Part shown: piece by piece, positions 53,133 to 63,283 of the stretch
Numbering within the stretch: position 1 is the first letter of the stretch
How the letters are laid out: each line of letters starts with the position of its first letter
NCBI GenBank assembly: GCA_047833665.1
Contig: CP181261.1
Location: 2,294,001-2,358,000 of the forward strand
Origin: Caproicibacter sp047833665
GTDB taxonomy: Bacteria > Bacillota > Clostridia > Oscillospirales > Acutalibacteraceae
DNA length: 64,000 bases
Direction of reading: 5' to 3'
Translations under genes and position numbers: made by a program
The notes under the pieces: model-generated
What the model was told of the DNA's origin: nothing
The model's input: only the letters and a program-made list of their open reading frames with translations
Database searches by the model: none

Positions 53133-54207
53133 GCAAGCTTGGCTCACAGCATTGGCTCTTCTTTTGGATCTGATTATTACAGCAAGCATTTTGCTGTCCA
53201 TCTACTACTTCAATTACATGATCCCATATAAGTTCGATACTCCGAATATCACGTTTAACAACACACTTTTTCCAGGTGGGAATGGTCAAGCCACACTTCC
53301 GGGTATAGGAGGCCAAATACTATCAGGAGGAAATTCCCTTTTCGGGACAGACGGATCATTGTCCAATAAAAACAATGGAGCAAGTATTCAAGGAAACATC
53401 GGCAGTTCCGGCGCTTCCGCTGATCTTGGCAGCAAATTTGCCGATAAATTTTCGGACAAGGTAATTTCAACAGCGAATTCCTATCAGAGCAAAGACCTTT
53501 CCATTACCGTTACTCCTTACCAATTGGGTTCTGGCACAAACAAAATCACCTATTATGTGGCGGATGTATATACCTCCAACATCAATTGCTTTCGAACTTA
53601 TTTTGGGCAGAATACCTATGGCACTGGATATACCGAGCATTTGACCAATATGAGTCGTGATGTACATTCGGTTCTGGCGATGAATGGTGATTCCTATTGC
53701 TACAACCGCCAGCATACTGCCGGTGTTCTGATTCGCAACGGTACCCTTTACCGTGCGGAGCCTACCACTTCAGATGTCTGTATCCTATACAAGAATGGTG
53801 AAATGAAAACATATTCCCCCGATCAATTTGATTTGCAACAGGCTATGCAGGATGGGGCTTATCAATCTTGGACTTTTGGCCCGAATCTGCTGGATTCACA
53901 GGGAAAAGCATTAAAATCCTTTAATACCTGGGATTATATTCGCAAAGCTCATCCCCGCAGTGCGATTGGTTATTATGAACCCGGTCATTATTGCTTTGTG
54001 GTTGTGGATGGTCGCCAAACGGGTTATTCCAGAGGAATGACGCTTCCGGAACTGGCACAGGTTTTTGAAAACCTTGGTTGTTCAGCCGCCTACAATCTGG
54101 ACGGCGGGCACTCTACCTTTATGACCATGGGTGATCAGGTGGTAAATCAGCCATACAAATCAAGCCATGAGATTGTGGATTGCCTGTATTTTGGGGAGGT
54201 GCAGTAA
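53101..54207 (+). CDS. Membrane-anchored phosphodiester glycosidase (NAGPA/DUF2233 domain)
   Basis: The 368-residue protein starts with a cytoplasmic stub and one membrane helix (about 15-40), then a Gly/Ser/Asn-rich linker (about 50-125). The NAGPA fold follows, with VLAMNGDSYCYN, TAGVLIRNGTLYRA, FVVVDGRQTGYSRGMTLPEL and AAYNLDGGHSTFM. NAGPA enzymes remove sugars linked through phosphodiesters. Beside a lipid-sugar synthase it may trim wall glycopolymers. It is translationally coupled to the GtrA gene. Confidence 0.9.
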   Translation: MIRALPQKPHKQAWLTALALLLDLIITASILLSIYYFNYMIPYKFDTPNITFNNTLFPGGNGQATLPGIGGQILSGGNSLFGTDGSLSNKNNGASIQGNIGSSGASADLGSKFADKFSDKVISTANSYQSKDLSITVTPYQLGSGTNKITYYVADVYTSNINCFRTYFGQNTYGTGYTEHLTNMSRDVHSVLAMNGDSYCYNRQHTAGVLIRNGTLYRAEPTTSDVCILYKNGEMKTYSPDQFDLQQAMQDGAYQSWTFGPNLLDSQGKALKSFNTWDYIRKAHPRSAIGYYEPGHYCFVVVDGRQTGYSRGMTLPELAQVFENLGCSAAYNLDGGHSTFMTMGDQVVNQPYKSSHEIVDCLYFGEVQ

Positions 54208-54208
54208 T

Positions 54209-54517
54209 ATGACAAAAATTTTTAAAGTTCTCCCGCACATGCTGATTGTGCTTGCCTTGGTCTTTATCGTGATTGAGGTTCTGGATTGGTACAACCCATA
54301 TATGAACTTTTTGGGGCTAAATGTTTCCACCATTTTGATGATTATCTTTTGCTTGCTTTCTTTGGTGCAATCTGCCCGTATGATCTTTTGCGAACGAAAA
54401 TTGTCGGAACTCCTTCATAAAAAAGTGAAAGCAGATAAAAAGAGCCGGGTAACATCAAAAACGGCACAATCAAAAAACCAATACTCGCTGAAGGCAACGC
54501 AGCAGAATGTTGTATAA
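54209..54517 (+). CDS. Small membrane protein of the glycan operon
   Basis: This 102-residue protein has two hydrophobic helices (about 8-24 and 33-54) and a basic, Lys/Ser-rich C-terminal tail. GGGGAGG precedes the ATG at 54209, two bases after the upstream stop; the longer frame from 54167 has no ribosome site. No family recognised. It is third and last in the operon, before a strong terminator. Confidence 0.75.
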   Translation: MTKIFKVLPHMLIVLALVFIVIEVLDWYNPYMNFLGLNVSTILMIIFCLLSLVQSARMIFCERKLSELLHKKVKADKKSRVTSKTAQSKNQYSLKATQQNVV

Positions 54518-54530
54518 CCACTGATTTTTG

Positions 54531-54560
54531 AAAGACCAGGGAAATTTGTCCCTGGTCTTT
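54531..54560 (+). terminator. Terminator of the glycan operon
   Basis: AAAGACCAGGGA (54531-54542) and TCCCTGGTCTTT (54549-54560) are perfect 12-bp arms, followed by a short T-run. Confidence 0.85.
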
Positions 54561-54716
54561 TATGCATATAGCAAAGTCTTAAACAATGCCTTTCCAGGAG
54601 ATAACATTTTTATAAACTGGAAAAGCGAATGCTGGTTTATAAACTGTTTAACGTTGATTTATTCGATTTTTAAACCTGTGGAATACACTACATTCATAAA
54701 TTGAAAGGAAACGGAG

Positions 54717-57107
54717 ATGTTTCATATGGAGGATTTTTATAAACCTTCACATTTGTCTGGACTGACGTCCGAACAAGTTCGGATCAAGAAAGAAAATGGG
54801 AAGCAGAATATCCAGCCAGAGAAGGTCACAAAATCGACAGGGCAAATTCTGAAGGATAATATCTGCACCCTGTTTAATTTATTTAATGTGTTGATCGCTA
54901 TTGCACTTGCCTTTGTGGGCGCATGGTCCAACATGCTCTTTATTCTGATAATCGCCCTGAATACGCTGATCGGCATTGTGCAGGAACTTCATGCCAAAAA
55001 ATTGGTGGAGAAGCTTTCCCTTTTATCTGCACCCACAGCAAAGGTCATCCGTGACGGGAACGCTTCGGAGATTTCTGTGCAGGAGTTGGTGGAAGAAGAC
55101 GTCATTGCATTAGAAGCCGGAAAACAGGTCTGCTCGGATTCCATCATCCTAGCGGGCGAAGTGGAAGTCAACGAATCCCTTTTGACAGGTGAGTCCGACC
55201 CCGTATCAAAGTCTGTCGGCGACCACCTTCTTTCCGGCAGCTTCGTCATCAGCGGTAAATGCAGAGCCTGTGTGGAGCATGTAGGATCAGAGAATTATGC
55301 AGCAAAGATTGCCCGTGAAGCAAAAAAGCTGCGCGGTGTACATTCCGAGTTGCTCTCTTCTATGAGAAAGGTCACCCGGTTTACCGGCTATCTGATCCCC
55401 CCGTTGGGAATTCTGCTCTTTCTAGAAGCGTTCTTCCTCCGTGGCGATATGCTAAACCACGCTGTCGTTACCACAGCTGCCGGATTGCTCGGTATGCTGC
55501 CCAAAGGGCTTGTACTACTCATCAGTATCAGTTTGGCAGTCGGAATCATTGCCCTTTCCAAGAAAAAGGTTTTGGTGCAGGAACTTTTTGCATTGGAAAC
55601 CCTCGCCCATGTGGATACCCTTTGCCTAGATAAGACCGGCACTCTCACCCAAGGTAAAATGCAGGTGGAAAAAGTATATTCCTCTGAACTTTGGCGTTCC
55701 ATTCCGTTTGAAGAATTAATGGGTTCGTTTCTCCAGCATTCTGATGACAACAACGCTACTTTTCAGGCTTTGAAAGCATACTTTGAAAGCAATACTACTT
55801 TTTCACCCATGCGCAAGATTCCGTTTTCTTCCGAGCGGAAATGGAGTGCTATGGAATTTGAAAACGCCGGAACTTTTGTGATCGGTGCACCGGAACGCTT
55901 AGGAGGAACCATTCCCCCGCACCTGCAAAAAGAAGAACAGGCAGGAAAGCGTATCCTGATGGCCGGACTTGCAAAAGGTACGGTAGAACCGGATCGTCCT
56001 TTGCCTGCTATTCAGGAGTTTGCTTACATTGTGATTTCTGATCCTATCCGCCCCAACGCTGCTGAAACTCTGGCGTATTTCCAAAAAGAAGGGGTAGACC
56101 TAAAGCTGATTTCCGGCGACAATCCGGTGACAGTTTCTGCGCTGGCAAAACAAGCCGGTTTCCCGGAAGCGGAGCGCTATATTGATATGAGCGGTATGAC
56201 GGAAGAAACTGAAATTGAAAAGGCGGCGCTGTCCTATTCTGTTTTCGGCCGTGTATCGCCTCGACAGAAAAAGCAGCTGGTACAGGCATTGCAGAAAAAT
56301 GGCCATTCAGTCGCTATGACCGGTGACGGTGTAAACGACCTTTTGGCGCTGCGGGAGGCGGATTGCAGCATTGCCGTGGCGGAGGGCAGCGATGCCGCCC
56401 GACAGGTTTCTCAAGTGGTTTTGATGGATTCTGATTTTTCCGCCCTCCCTTCTGTATTGAGTGAAGGACGCCGGGTCGTTAATAACATCACCCGCGTAGC
56501 TGGTGTGTTTTTCGTAAAAACAATCTATTCCGTGCTGCTGTCTATTGTGTGTTTGATACTGAATATCCCATTTCCTTTTATGCCCATTCAGATCACGCTC
56601 ATTGACCTTATCATCGAAGGCTATCCGGCATTCTTTATGTCCTTTGAACCGGATGGGAGAAAAATTACGGGACGTTTCCTTCCATCGGTTATGCGGCGGG
56701 CAGTCCCCAATGCACTTTCCATCCTGATCTGTTTCCTTGTGCTGCTTGCCTTGTCCTGGGTCATGCCGATTCCAACCGCACAATTTGGCATTTTGCTTTA
56801 CTTGTTGGTGGGAACCGTAGGAATTCAGGCGGTATTCAAAGCAAGCTGGCCGTTTAACAAGCTGCGGGTTTTCCTGTGTTCCACCATGACGGCAGGCTTT
56901 TATCTGGCCGTTTTCCTATTTCATCATATGCTGCAGGTTGCCCTGCCTACCGGGTTGACGCTGTTTTTCTTAGTAGGCTTCGTCTTGATGAGTTTTTTGG
57001 CAGAGAGAGGCGTTACCTGGCTGATCCAGAGCCTAGACCGAAGGAGAAACAATCATGTAGGGATCTACAAGAGTAATCCGCACGCAACTGGAAAGGGGAA
57101 GGCATGA
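54717..57107 (+). CDS. P-type cation-transporting ATPase
   Basis: The 796-residue pump has TGES (157-160) in the actuator domain, the phosphorylated D305 in DKTGTLTQG, TGDGVNDLLAL near 540, and about ten membrane helices. The layout resembles CtpE-like P-type ATPases. In helix 4 the usual PEGL is PKGL (262-265), so a Lys replaces an acidic ion ligand. No heavy-metal domain or CPC motif is present. The start may be the ATG at 54717 or 54726. The 3' end shares ATGA with uppP, so the two are coupled. The ion is unknown. Confidence 0.88.
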   Translation: MFHMEDFYKPSHLSGLTSEQVRIKKENGKQNIQPEKVTKSTGQILKDNICTLFNLFNVLIAIALAFVGAWSNMLFILIIALNTLIGIVQELHAKKLVEKLSLLSAPTAKVIRDGNASEISVQELVEEDVIALEAGKQVCSDSIILAGEVEVNESLLTGESDPVSKSVGDHLLSGSFVISGKCRACVEHVGSENYAAKIAREAKKLRGVHSELLSSMRKVTRFTGYLIPPLGILLFLEAFFLRGDMLNHAVVTTAAGLLGMLPKGLVLLISISLAVGIIALSKKKVLVQELFALETLAHVDTLCLDKTGTLTQGKMQVEKVYSSELWRSIPFEELMGSFLQHSDDNNATFQALKAYFESNTTFSPMRKIPFSSERKWSAMEFENAGTFVIGAPERLGGTIPPHLQKEEQAGKRILMAGLAKGTVEPDRPLPAIQEFAYIVISDPIRPNAAETLAYFQKEGVDLKLISGDNPVTVSALAKQAGFPEAERYIDMSGMTEETEIEKAALSYSVFGRVSPRQKKQLVQALQKNGHSVAMTGDGVNDLLALREADCSIAVAEGSDAARQVSQVVLMDSDFSALPSVLSEGRRVVNNITRVAGVFFVKTIYSVLLSIVCLILNIPFPFMPIQITLIDLIIEGYPAFFMSFEPDGRKITGRFLPSVMRRAVPNALSILICFLVLLALSWVMPIPTAQFGILLYLLVGTVGIQAVFKASWPFNKLRVFLCSTMTAGFYLAVFLFHHMLQVALPTGLTLFFLVGFVLMSFLAERGVTWLIQSLDRRRNNHVGIYKSNPHATGKGKA

Positions 57108-57994
57108 TGGAAAACATTCTTTTCTGCTTGAAATCCTTTTTCTTAGGAATTGTAGAAGGAATTTCAGAGTTTCTTCCCATTTCATCCACAGGTCATCTGA
57201 TTGTTTTCGAGGAATTACTGGGGTTTCAAGGTTCTCCACAGTACATTACTGCCTATTCCTATATCATTCAGTTAGGCGCTATTTTGGCTGTCATCGTTCT
57301 GTACCGGGAAAAAATTCTTGCTACACTTCAAGGCTTTTTCCCGAAAAAGGAAAATGGTGTATGGATACGTTCCTATTCTCAAACCGGGCTGCGGTTTTGG
57401 GTGACGCTGGCTGTGGCTTGTATCCCTGGCTTTATCGTTGTGATGGCGGTAGGTGATTTGGCGGACGCGTATCTTTTTAATGGTGTAAGTGTAGCTATCA
57501 CCCTGATACTTGGTGGCATTGCCATGATACTGGCGGAACGTTTTTGTAAAAAAGACCAGCACGAAATCCAGAAAGGAAAATGGCTTAGTGTTACCACGAA
57601 ACAGGCTCTTGTGATTGGCGGATTTCAATGCCTTTCTGTCATTCCCGGCATGAGCCGGAGTGCTTCCACGATAATCGGCGGTTGGTTCGCCGGACTGTCC
57701 ACGCCGGCCAGCGCAGAGTTTTCCTTTTTCCTTGCTATCCCGGTTATGGTGGGAATGAGTGCCTTGAAATTGCTTCAGTTAGGCGGTTTCGGAGCGATGA
57801 GTGGATTGGAGCTGATAAGCCTGGGAGTTGGGTTTGTCATTAGTTTCGCAGTAGCGCTACTGGTGGTAAAGAAATTTATTTCTTTCCTGCAAAAGAAACC
57901 CATGCTTCCATTTGCTGTATATCGTATCCTGTTCGGAGCGTTAGTCCTGCTCTTTGCAGTATGCCATGTGGTTAATTTCTCTTCTCCGATATAA
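57104..57994 (+). CDS. uppP: Undecaprenyl-diphosphatase
   Basis: The 296-residue membrane phosphatase recycles undecaprenyl diphosphate to the monophosphate carrier used in wall and glycan synthesis, and excess confers bacitracin resistance. Both active-site segments are present: GIVEGISEFLPISSTGHLIV near 15-34 and PGMSRSASTIIGG near 180. About eight helices are visible. The ATG overlaps the ATPase stop. A 16-bp perfect terminator follows. Confidence 0.94.
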   Translation: MMENILFCLKSFFLGIVEGISEFLPISSTGHLIVFEELLGFQGSPQYITAYSYIIQLGAILAVIVLYREKILATLQGFFPKKENGVWIRSYSQTGLRFWVTLAVACIPGFIVVMAVGDLADAYLFNGVSVAITLILGGIAMILAERFCKKDQHEIQKGKWLSVTTKQALVIGGFQCLSVIPGMSRSASTIIGGWFAGLSTPASAEFSFFLAIPVMVGMSALKLLQLGGFGAMSGLELISLGVGFVISFAVALLVVKKFISFLQKKPMLPFAVYRILFGALVLLFAVCHVVNFSSPI

Positions 57995-58040
57995 AGTATA
58001 AAAACATCCGAGATCATAGAATCCCGGATGTTTTTATACT
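57995..58040. terminator. Terminator after uppP
   Basis: AGTATAAAAACATCCG (57995-58010) and its exact complement (58025-58040) form a 16-bp stem with built-in A and T runs. Confidence 0.88.
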
Positions 58041-58110
58041 CTGCATATTTTTTGGCCAGTTTAATTTTATTTTATATTTTGGGTGTATAATACAAAACGG
58101 AGGGATCACG

Positions 58111-59589
58111 ATGACTATTAAAAAAAGACTGTTCATCTCCAATATTCTCATGCTAGTGATTCCAGCGGTGTTTGCTATAGCAGTTTTAGCGGGTTGTATG
58201 TTTATCTTTTTAGTTTTGAAGTTTCCGCATGCGGAGTACCAGCTGGGATTTCAGGGAGAATTGACCGAGATGCGCTATGAAGCCGCAGATTTTGCGGTCG
58301 AATGGCTTTCTGAAGCCGACGCTGATCGAAAGACCGAAATAGAATCAACCCTGTCCCAATTAGCGGAAAAACATCAGATAAAGCTTCAGATTTATCAAGG
58401 ACAAAATTTGATTCAGGAATTCGGAAGCAAAAAGATTTCATCGCATACTCAGTTGGAGCAATCCCTGGCGGTTTTGAACGGAGAAGGAACCGTTTCCAAT
58501 GGAAACTTCGACTTGTACGGACAGCAGATTTCGGTGAACGGTACAGACTATCAGATTTATGTCTATAATCCGGTCATTACACTGGCAAGCCAAAATCTAA
58601 AGGTTTGGGCTGCTGGTATCGGCTTTTTTATGATCGTGACCCTGCTATTCATCATCTTTCTCACAAACCGTTTCTTGACCCGGTTTGTTTTCCGAAAAAT
58701 CTCAGAACCATTAAAAACGCTGGCGGAAGGCGTCCATCAAATCCGGGACGGCAATCTGACTCATCGGATTGACTATCAGGGAAAAGATGAATTCCTGCCA
58801 GTCTGCGAGGATTTCAATGAAATGGCAGAGCGGCTTCGTGCTTCTGTGGAACAGTCGCAAAAGGAGGAAGAAAGCCGGAAGGAGCTGCTGGCCAGCATAT
58901 CCCATGATATCCGATCTCCGCTTACCTCCATCCGCGCCTATGTAGAGGGTCTGTTAGACGGCGTTGCAGATACCCCGGAGAAGCAGAAGAATTACCTTGC
59001 CACCATCCAGAAAAAAACAATAGAAATTGATGAAATGGTAAGAAAGCTATTCCTGTTCTCGAAAATGGAACTGGGCGAATACCCATACAGCCCGGAACGT
59101 CTGGATGCGGTTAAAGAAATTGCTGATTTTGTTGCGGCTTCTGCCGAAGAATACCGTCGGCGAGGACTCGAAATTCAAACAGGGCCTATGCCGCAGGAAG
59201 CGGCAATCGAGGCTGATCCCACCTGTTTCCGCAGTATTCTGACAAATCTGTTGGACAACAGCGCAAAATACAAGGATAAGGAAACGGGAACCGTTTCGGT
59301 CACAGGCAGGATAGAGGGAACAAATTTGCTTCTATTTGTAGACGATGACGGCCCAGGTGTTCCGGACGAGGCGCTCCCCAAGTTATTTGATGTGTTTTAC
59401 CGTAATGACCCATCCCGCAAAAATCCCAATCAGGGCAGTGGGCTGGGACTTGCGATTGTGTGGAAAACAATGGAGAGAATGGGCGGAACCATCCATGCGG
59501 AAAATCTATCAACCGGCGGTCTGCGGATGGTACTTGAGATTCCCTTATTGAAAGAAGGAAACAAATTTGAAACGAATTTTAATCATTGA
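58111..59589 (+). CDS. Sensor histidine kinase
   Basis: This 492-residue kinase has helices at about 10-35 and 163-188, an extracytoplasmic sensor domain of about 125 residues between them, and HAMP. The H-box is SISHDIRSPLTSIRAYVEGL, and the HATPase motifs are NLLDNSAKYK, DDDGPGVP and GSGLGLAIVWK. GGAGG precedes the ATG. The response regulator overlaps its 3' end by 23 bp. TATAAT near 58086 may be its -10. Confidence 0.92.
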   Translation: MTIKKRLFISNILMLVIPAVFAIAVLAGCMFIFLVLKFPHAEYQLGFQGELTEMRYEAADFAVEWLSEADADRKTEIESTLSQLAEKHQIKLQIYQGQNLIQEFGSKKISSHTQLEQSLAVLNGEGTVSNGNFDLYGQQISVNGTDYQIYVYNPVITLASQNLKVWAAGIGFFMIVTLLFIIFLTNRFLTRFVFRKISEPLKTLAEGVHQIRDGNLTHRIDYQGKDEFLPVCEDFNEMAERLRASVEQSQKEEESRKELLASISHDIRSPLTSIRAYVEGLLDGVADTPEKQKNYLATIQKKTIEIDEMVRKLFLFSKMELGEYPYSPERLDAVKEIADFVAASAEEYRRRGLEIQTGPMPQEAAIEADPTCFRSILTNLLDNSAKYKDKETGTVSVTGRIEGTNLLLFVDDDGPGVPDEALPKLFDVFYRNDPSRKNPNQGSGLGLAIVWKTMERMGGTIHAENLSTGGLRMVLEIPLLKEGNKFETNFNH

Positions 59590-60256
59590 GGATGATGAAA
59601 GCATTGCTGCCATTGAACGGGATTATCTGACCGTCCATGATTTCGAGGTAGATATTGCGGAAAACGGTTCGGACGGAATCGCCATGGGACGGGCGGGAAA
59701 TTATGATTTGATCCTGCTCGATCTGATGCTGCCCGGCATAGATGGCTTTACCGTATGCCGTAAGCTGCGGGAAACGCTGGACATACCGATTTTAATGGTA
59801 ACAGCACGACAGGAAGATATTGATAAAATCAAAGGACTTGGCATGGGCGCGGACGATTACATTACCAAGCCTTTTTCTCCCAATGTACTGGTGGCTAGAA
59901 TCAAGGCAAATCTTGCTCAGTATGACCGTTTGAAGCATTCGGGCGGACAAGACAGAACGCAGATCCGTATGGGCAATATTTTGCTGCATCAGGATACCAG
60001 ACGAGTTTTTGTGGATGGAACAGAAATTGAGTTGAAAAACAAAGAATACGAATTGCTGTTGTTTTTGATGTCGAATCCGGACATTGTTTTCAGCCGGGAA
60101 GCTTTATATGAGCGGATCTGGGGTTATGATGCCATGGGAGATAACGCAACGGTGGCGGTGCATATCAACCGCCTGCGGGAAAAAATAGAGAAAAATCCTT
60201 CCGAACCCCGATATATCCAAACCGTTTGGGGTGCAGGTTACCGATTTAAGCCGTAA
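59567..60256 (+). CDS. OmpR/PhoB-family response regulator
   Basis: This 229-residue protein has a receiver domain with the acidic pair in IIEDDESIAA, the phospho-acceptor Asp in ILLDLMLPGIDG and the Lys of KPFSPN. A winged helix follows (VFSREALYERIWGYDAMGDN, VHINRLREKIE, VWGAGYRFKP). The start is a TTG at 59567 preceded by AAGGAA. It is co-translated with the kinase. It may control the adjacent flippase or the uppP unit. Confidence 0.92.
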   Translation: MKRILIIEDDESIAAIERDYLTVHDFEVDIAENGSDGIAMGRAGNYDLILLDLMLPGIDGFTVCRKLRETLDIPILMVTARQEDIDKIKGLGMGADDYITKPFSPNVLVARIKANLAQYDRLKHSGGQDRTQIRMGNILLHQDTRRVFVDGTEIELKNKEYELLLFLMSNPDIVFSREALYERIWGYDAMGDNATVAVHINRLREKIEKNPSEPRYIQTVWGAGYRFKP

Positions 60257-61131
60257 CTCACCTCAGTAATACGATAGAGAGGTGAAAGTTACGAATTCCT
60301 ACCAAAAGCTTCTTTCCGATACGTTTTTATTTTCTATAAGTACGTTTGGCTCTAAAATTTTAATCTTTTTACTGACGCCTTTTTATACCCACATTTTATC
60401 TGAATCTGAATACGGCATCACCGATCTTTTCATACAGACGGGAAATTTTTTGCTTCCTATCGTATCAGCCGGAATATTAGATGCGGTCATTCGTTTTGGC
60501 CTGGAAAAAGAAACCAATAAAAAATCCATATTTACAACCGGACTGGTTGTCATACTAACCGGCTGTATATTATTGAGTCTATGTTTGCCATTGCTCCAAA
60601 ATTTCGGGATACCGGCGGAATATACGATATTGCTTTTGCTTTATGTGAGCATGGCAAATCTTCATTCTTTATGCGAAGCTTTTGCACAGGCTCTGGGAAA
60701 GATTCGCCTTTACGCCGTCAGCGGCATTTTGTGCACGTTACTGGCTGTCAGCTGTAATATTCTTTTTCTAGCTGTTTTCCGCCTTGGCGTTACGGGTTAT
60801 ATTCTTTCCAATGTAATTGCCGACGGAATATCTGCGCTCGTTCTGTTTGTGGCTGCAGGACTCTGGGGATATATCCGTCCTGCTGAGGTGCAGAAAGAAT
60901 TGGTAAAACGGATGTTTCAATATTGTCTTCCGCTGATACCTGTTACGGTTTGCTCGTGGGTCATCAATATTTCCGACCGTTATTTTATTTCTTATATGGT
61001 CGGCAGTGCGGCGACGGGTCTTTATGCAGTTGCTAATAAAATAAGCTCCATCCTCCTGATTGTTTCCGGTATTTTCAGTTCCGCATGGCAGCTATCTGCC
61101 CTGGCTGATCGCACACAATCGGAAAAGGAAC

Positions 61132-62647
61132 CAGATTGTCGAATAACCCATCCAACGCATCAAGCGAAGGATGGGTTATTTTTGCAGGAATGAAAAAAGC
61201 GATATAATATCCAGACAAAAGAGGAAGGATGACCATCCCTCCACTTCCACATTGCCAGCTTTTTGAGATTCATGGCAGCAAACTTAAGCTTAACCCAATT
61301 TGTCACTTGAGTTAAGCCCCGGTAGAGCGTGTATCGCATTCCATACTTTTCTTTTGCATCAGCAAATACACGTTCAATGGTTTCTTTTCGCTTTTGATAA
61401 AGCTTTTTGTATTTTGGAGTATGCCGAATGTCCTCCGCTAGTTCTACATAATTTTGCCACACATGCCTTGTCACAGTTTTCGTATAGCTTTTGCTGTTTG
61501 TGCAGCGGGAACGGGACGGACATTTTTTGCAAATATAACTTCTACTTTTGTATTCTCGGTATCCTTCACGATTGGTTGTTGCATAGTGCAAAATTTGATA
61601 TTCAGGGCATAGCACACAGTCATAATATTCGTCATATACATATTTCCACCATTGAAGATGGCCGGCTTTGGTCATCGGTCTTTTGTATGCTGTAGATAGT
61701 ACTCGCTTGTCATCAAAGACCCGTTTGCAGATATGCGGTGTTTTGTAGGCAGCGTCCGCCACCACTGTCTCAATTTTAGGAAACTGTTTTGTCACTTTGT
61801 CATAGACTGCATCGAATGCCACACTGTCGTGCACATTTCCGGGAGTTACCTCAACTCCTAGTACAAAATTGTGTTTGTCGCAGGCCGTATGCGCTTCGTA
61901 AGCAAAACATTTCTTGTGTTCTCCCTTTTGGAACAATCCGCTCTCCGGGTCCGTTTTGGAGACAGTTATTTCCTTTTCCTTCGGCGGTTTTTGGGTACTG
62001 TCAAACGGCTTCTTTCCATGCTCTTTCCGATCTGCATTGACTTCTTCCATCAACTCTGAAGCGTATCGCTTTGCCGCCTGAGGAACCGCCTTTTTGATTT
62101 TCTTATTGATGTTGGCGTTTGCTTTGATATGTGTCCCATCCACAAATACTGCTTCCGGTGCCAAATACCCTGCGCGGTTTGCTTCCTGCAATATCCATGA
62201 AAACACCTTCTCTACAGTTTCCTCTGTAAACCGGTGTTTAAAATTATAACTTACAGTAGAAAAATGCGGCAATTCTTCGTTTAGCGTATATCCCAAAAAC
62301 CATCGATAAGCAATATTCATATCGATTTCCTGCATGGTTCGACGCAGCGAAGGAATTCCATATAGATGCTGGATTAGCACTATCTTAAATAGGACTACTG
62401 GGTCCACACTGGGACGGCCATTATCTTCACAATATAATTCTTCTACAAACTCATAAATATGGTTCAAATCTACCGCTTTATCAATCTTACGCAACAAATG
62501 ATCCTGCGGCACCAATAGGTCTATATTGACAAATTCTACTGCATTCCTGTGCATTTTTCCTCGTTCCAGCATTTTGCATCACCCATTGCTATTTTACCAT
62601 CTTACAATCAAAAAGCCCAGCTTTCGCTGGACTTTTTCGACAGGCTG
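61132..62647 (-). mobile_element. IS1182-family element, copy 2
   Basis: This 1516-bp element has the same ends as the copy at 46695. It is flanked by an 8-bp direct repeat AAAGGAAC (61124-61131 and 62648-62655). It sits inside the flippase gene at AAAAG-GAACG-CTTTT, a short palindrome. Confidence 0.93.
61160..62572 (-). CDS. IS1182-family transposase, copy 2
   Basis: The 470-residue product is nearly identical to the one at 46723-48135. It has the same DUF772 N-terminus, VVADAAYKTPH core and Cys-rich C-terminal DDE_6 part. The frame is intact, so it could mobilise both copies. The near-identity points to recent spread within this genome. Confidence 0.93.
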   Translation of the reverse strand: MLERGKMHRNAVEFVNIDLLVPQDHLLRKIDKAVDLNHIYEFVEELYCEDNGRPSVDPVVLFKIVLIQHLYGIPSLRRTMQEIDMNIAYRWFLGYTLNEELPHFSTVSYNFKHRFTEETVEKVFSWILQEANRAGYLAPEAVFVDGTHIKANANINKKIKKAVPQAAKRYASELMEEVNADRKEHGKKPFDSTQKPPKEKEITVSKTDPESGLFQKGEHKKCFAYEAHTACDKHNFVLGVEVTPGNVHDSVAFDAVYDKVTKQFPKIETVVADAAYKTPHICKRVFDDKRVLSTAYKRPMTKAGHLQWWKYVYDEYYDCVLCPEYQILHYATTNREGYREYKSRSYICKKCPSRSRCTNSKSYTKTVTRHVWQNYVELAEDIRHTPKYKKLYQKRKETIERVFADAKEKYGMRYTLYRGLTQVTNWVKLKFAAMNLKKLAMWKWRDGHPSSFVWILYRFFHSCKNNPSFA

Positions 62648-63283
62648 AAAGGAACGCTTTTTCTCCAATGTCTTTTCTGTTTATGAAGCCGGAATATTCA
62701 TGCTTGCCTCAGCATTGTCAATCGCATCTCCCATACTGATGCGTTTTCTGGCAGCCCCGGACTATTATGAAGCGTGGCATTATACCCCTGTTTTGCTTTT
62801 ATCTTCCGCATTAGCCTGCCTTGGTTCTTTCTTTTCTTCAGTTTATATGGCAGAAAAGCGAAGCATCGCCGCTTTGCTGATTACACTGACCGGAGCCGTT
62901 GTTAATCTGGTGGGAAACAGCCTCCTGATTCCTGCTTGGGGCGTTCTGGGAGCTGCGATTGCAACCTGTTTCAGCTATCTGGTGCTATTTTTGGTACGGG
63001 CGATCCACTCCAGACGTCTGATCCGGATTCGTTGGAATACTGTGCGCTTTGTTTGCAGCATGGCTCTTTTGATTTCCCAATGCCTGCTAATTGAAACCGG
63101 GCAGTTTGCCGGCGCTTGTATTTGCCTGTTGGCTATCGCTGCAATACATTTCAGAACGATTCAAAAGGCCATTCAAAGCGGTTTACTGAAGAGTCTATTG
63201 TCCAGGAAAAAATAAAATCGGGATGTTATCCGATCGTTATTTTGAGTAAAATATGAATTTCTATATAACATAGAGGGTGGGAT

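Larger units (their letters stand above)
60282..63215 (+). pseudogene. Wzx/MATE-like polysaccharide flippase, split by IS1182
   Basis: The first 283 codons (60282-61131) encode a polytopic protein of the oligosaccharide flippase family (SISTFGSKILIFLLTPFYTH, SESEYGITDLF). The frame resumes at 62656 (RNAFFSNVFSVYEAGIFMLA) and ends at 63215 after further helices. Removing IS1182 and one 8-bp duplication restores a 469-residue frame. The intact protein would flip lipid-linked glycans. The start codon is probably the GTG at 60282. Confidence 0.88.
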
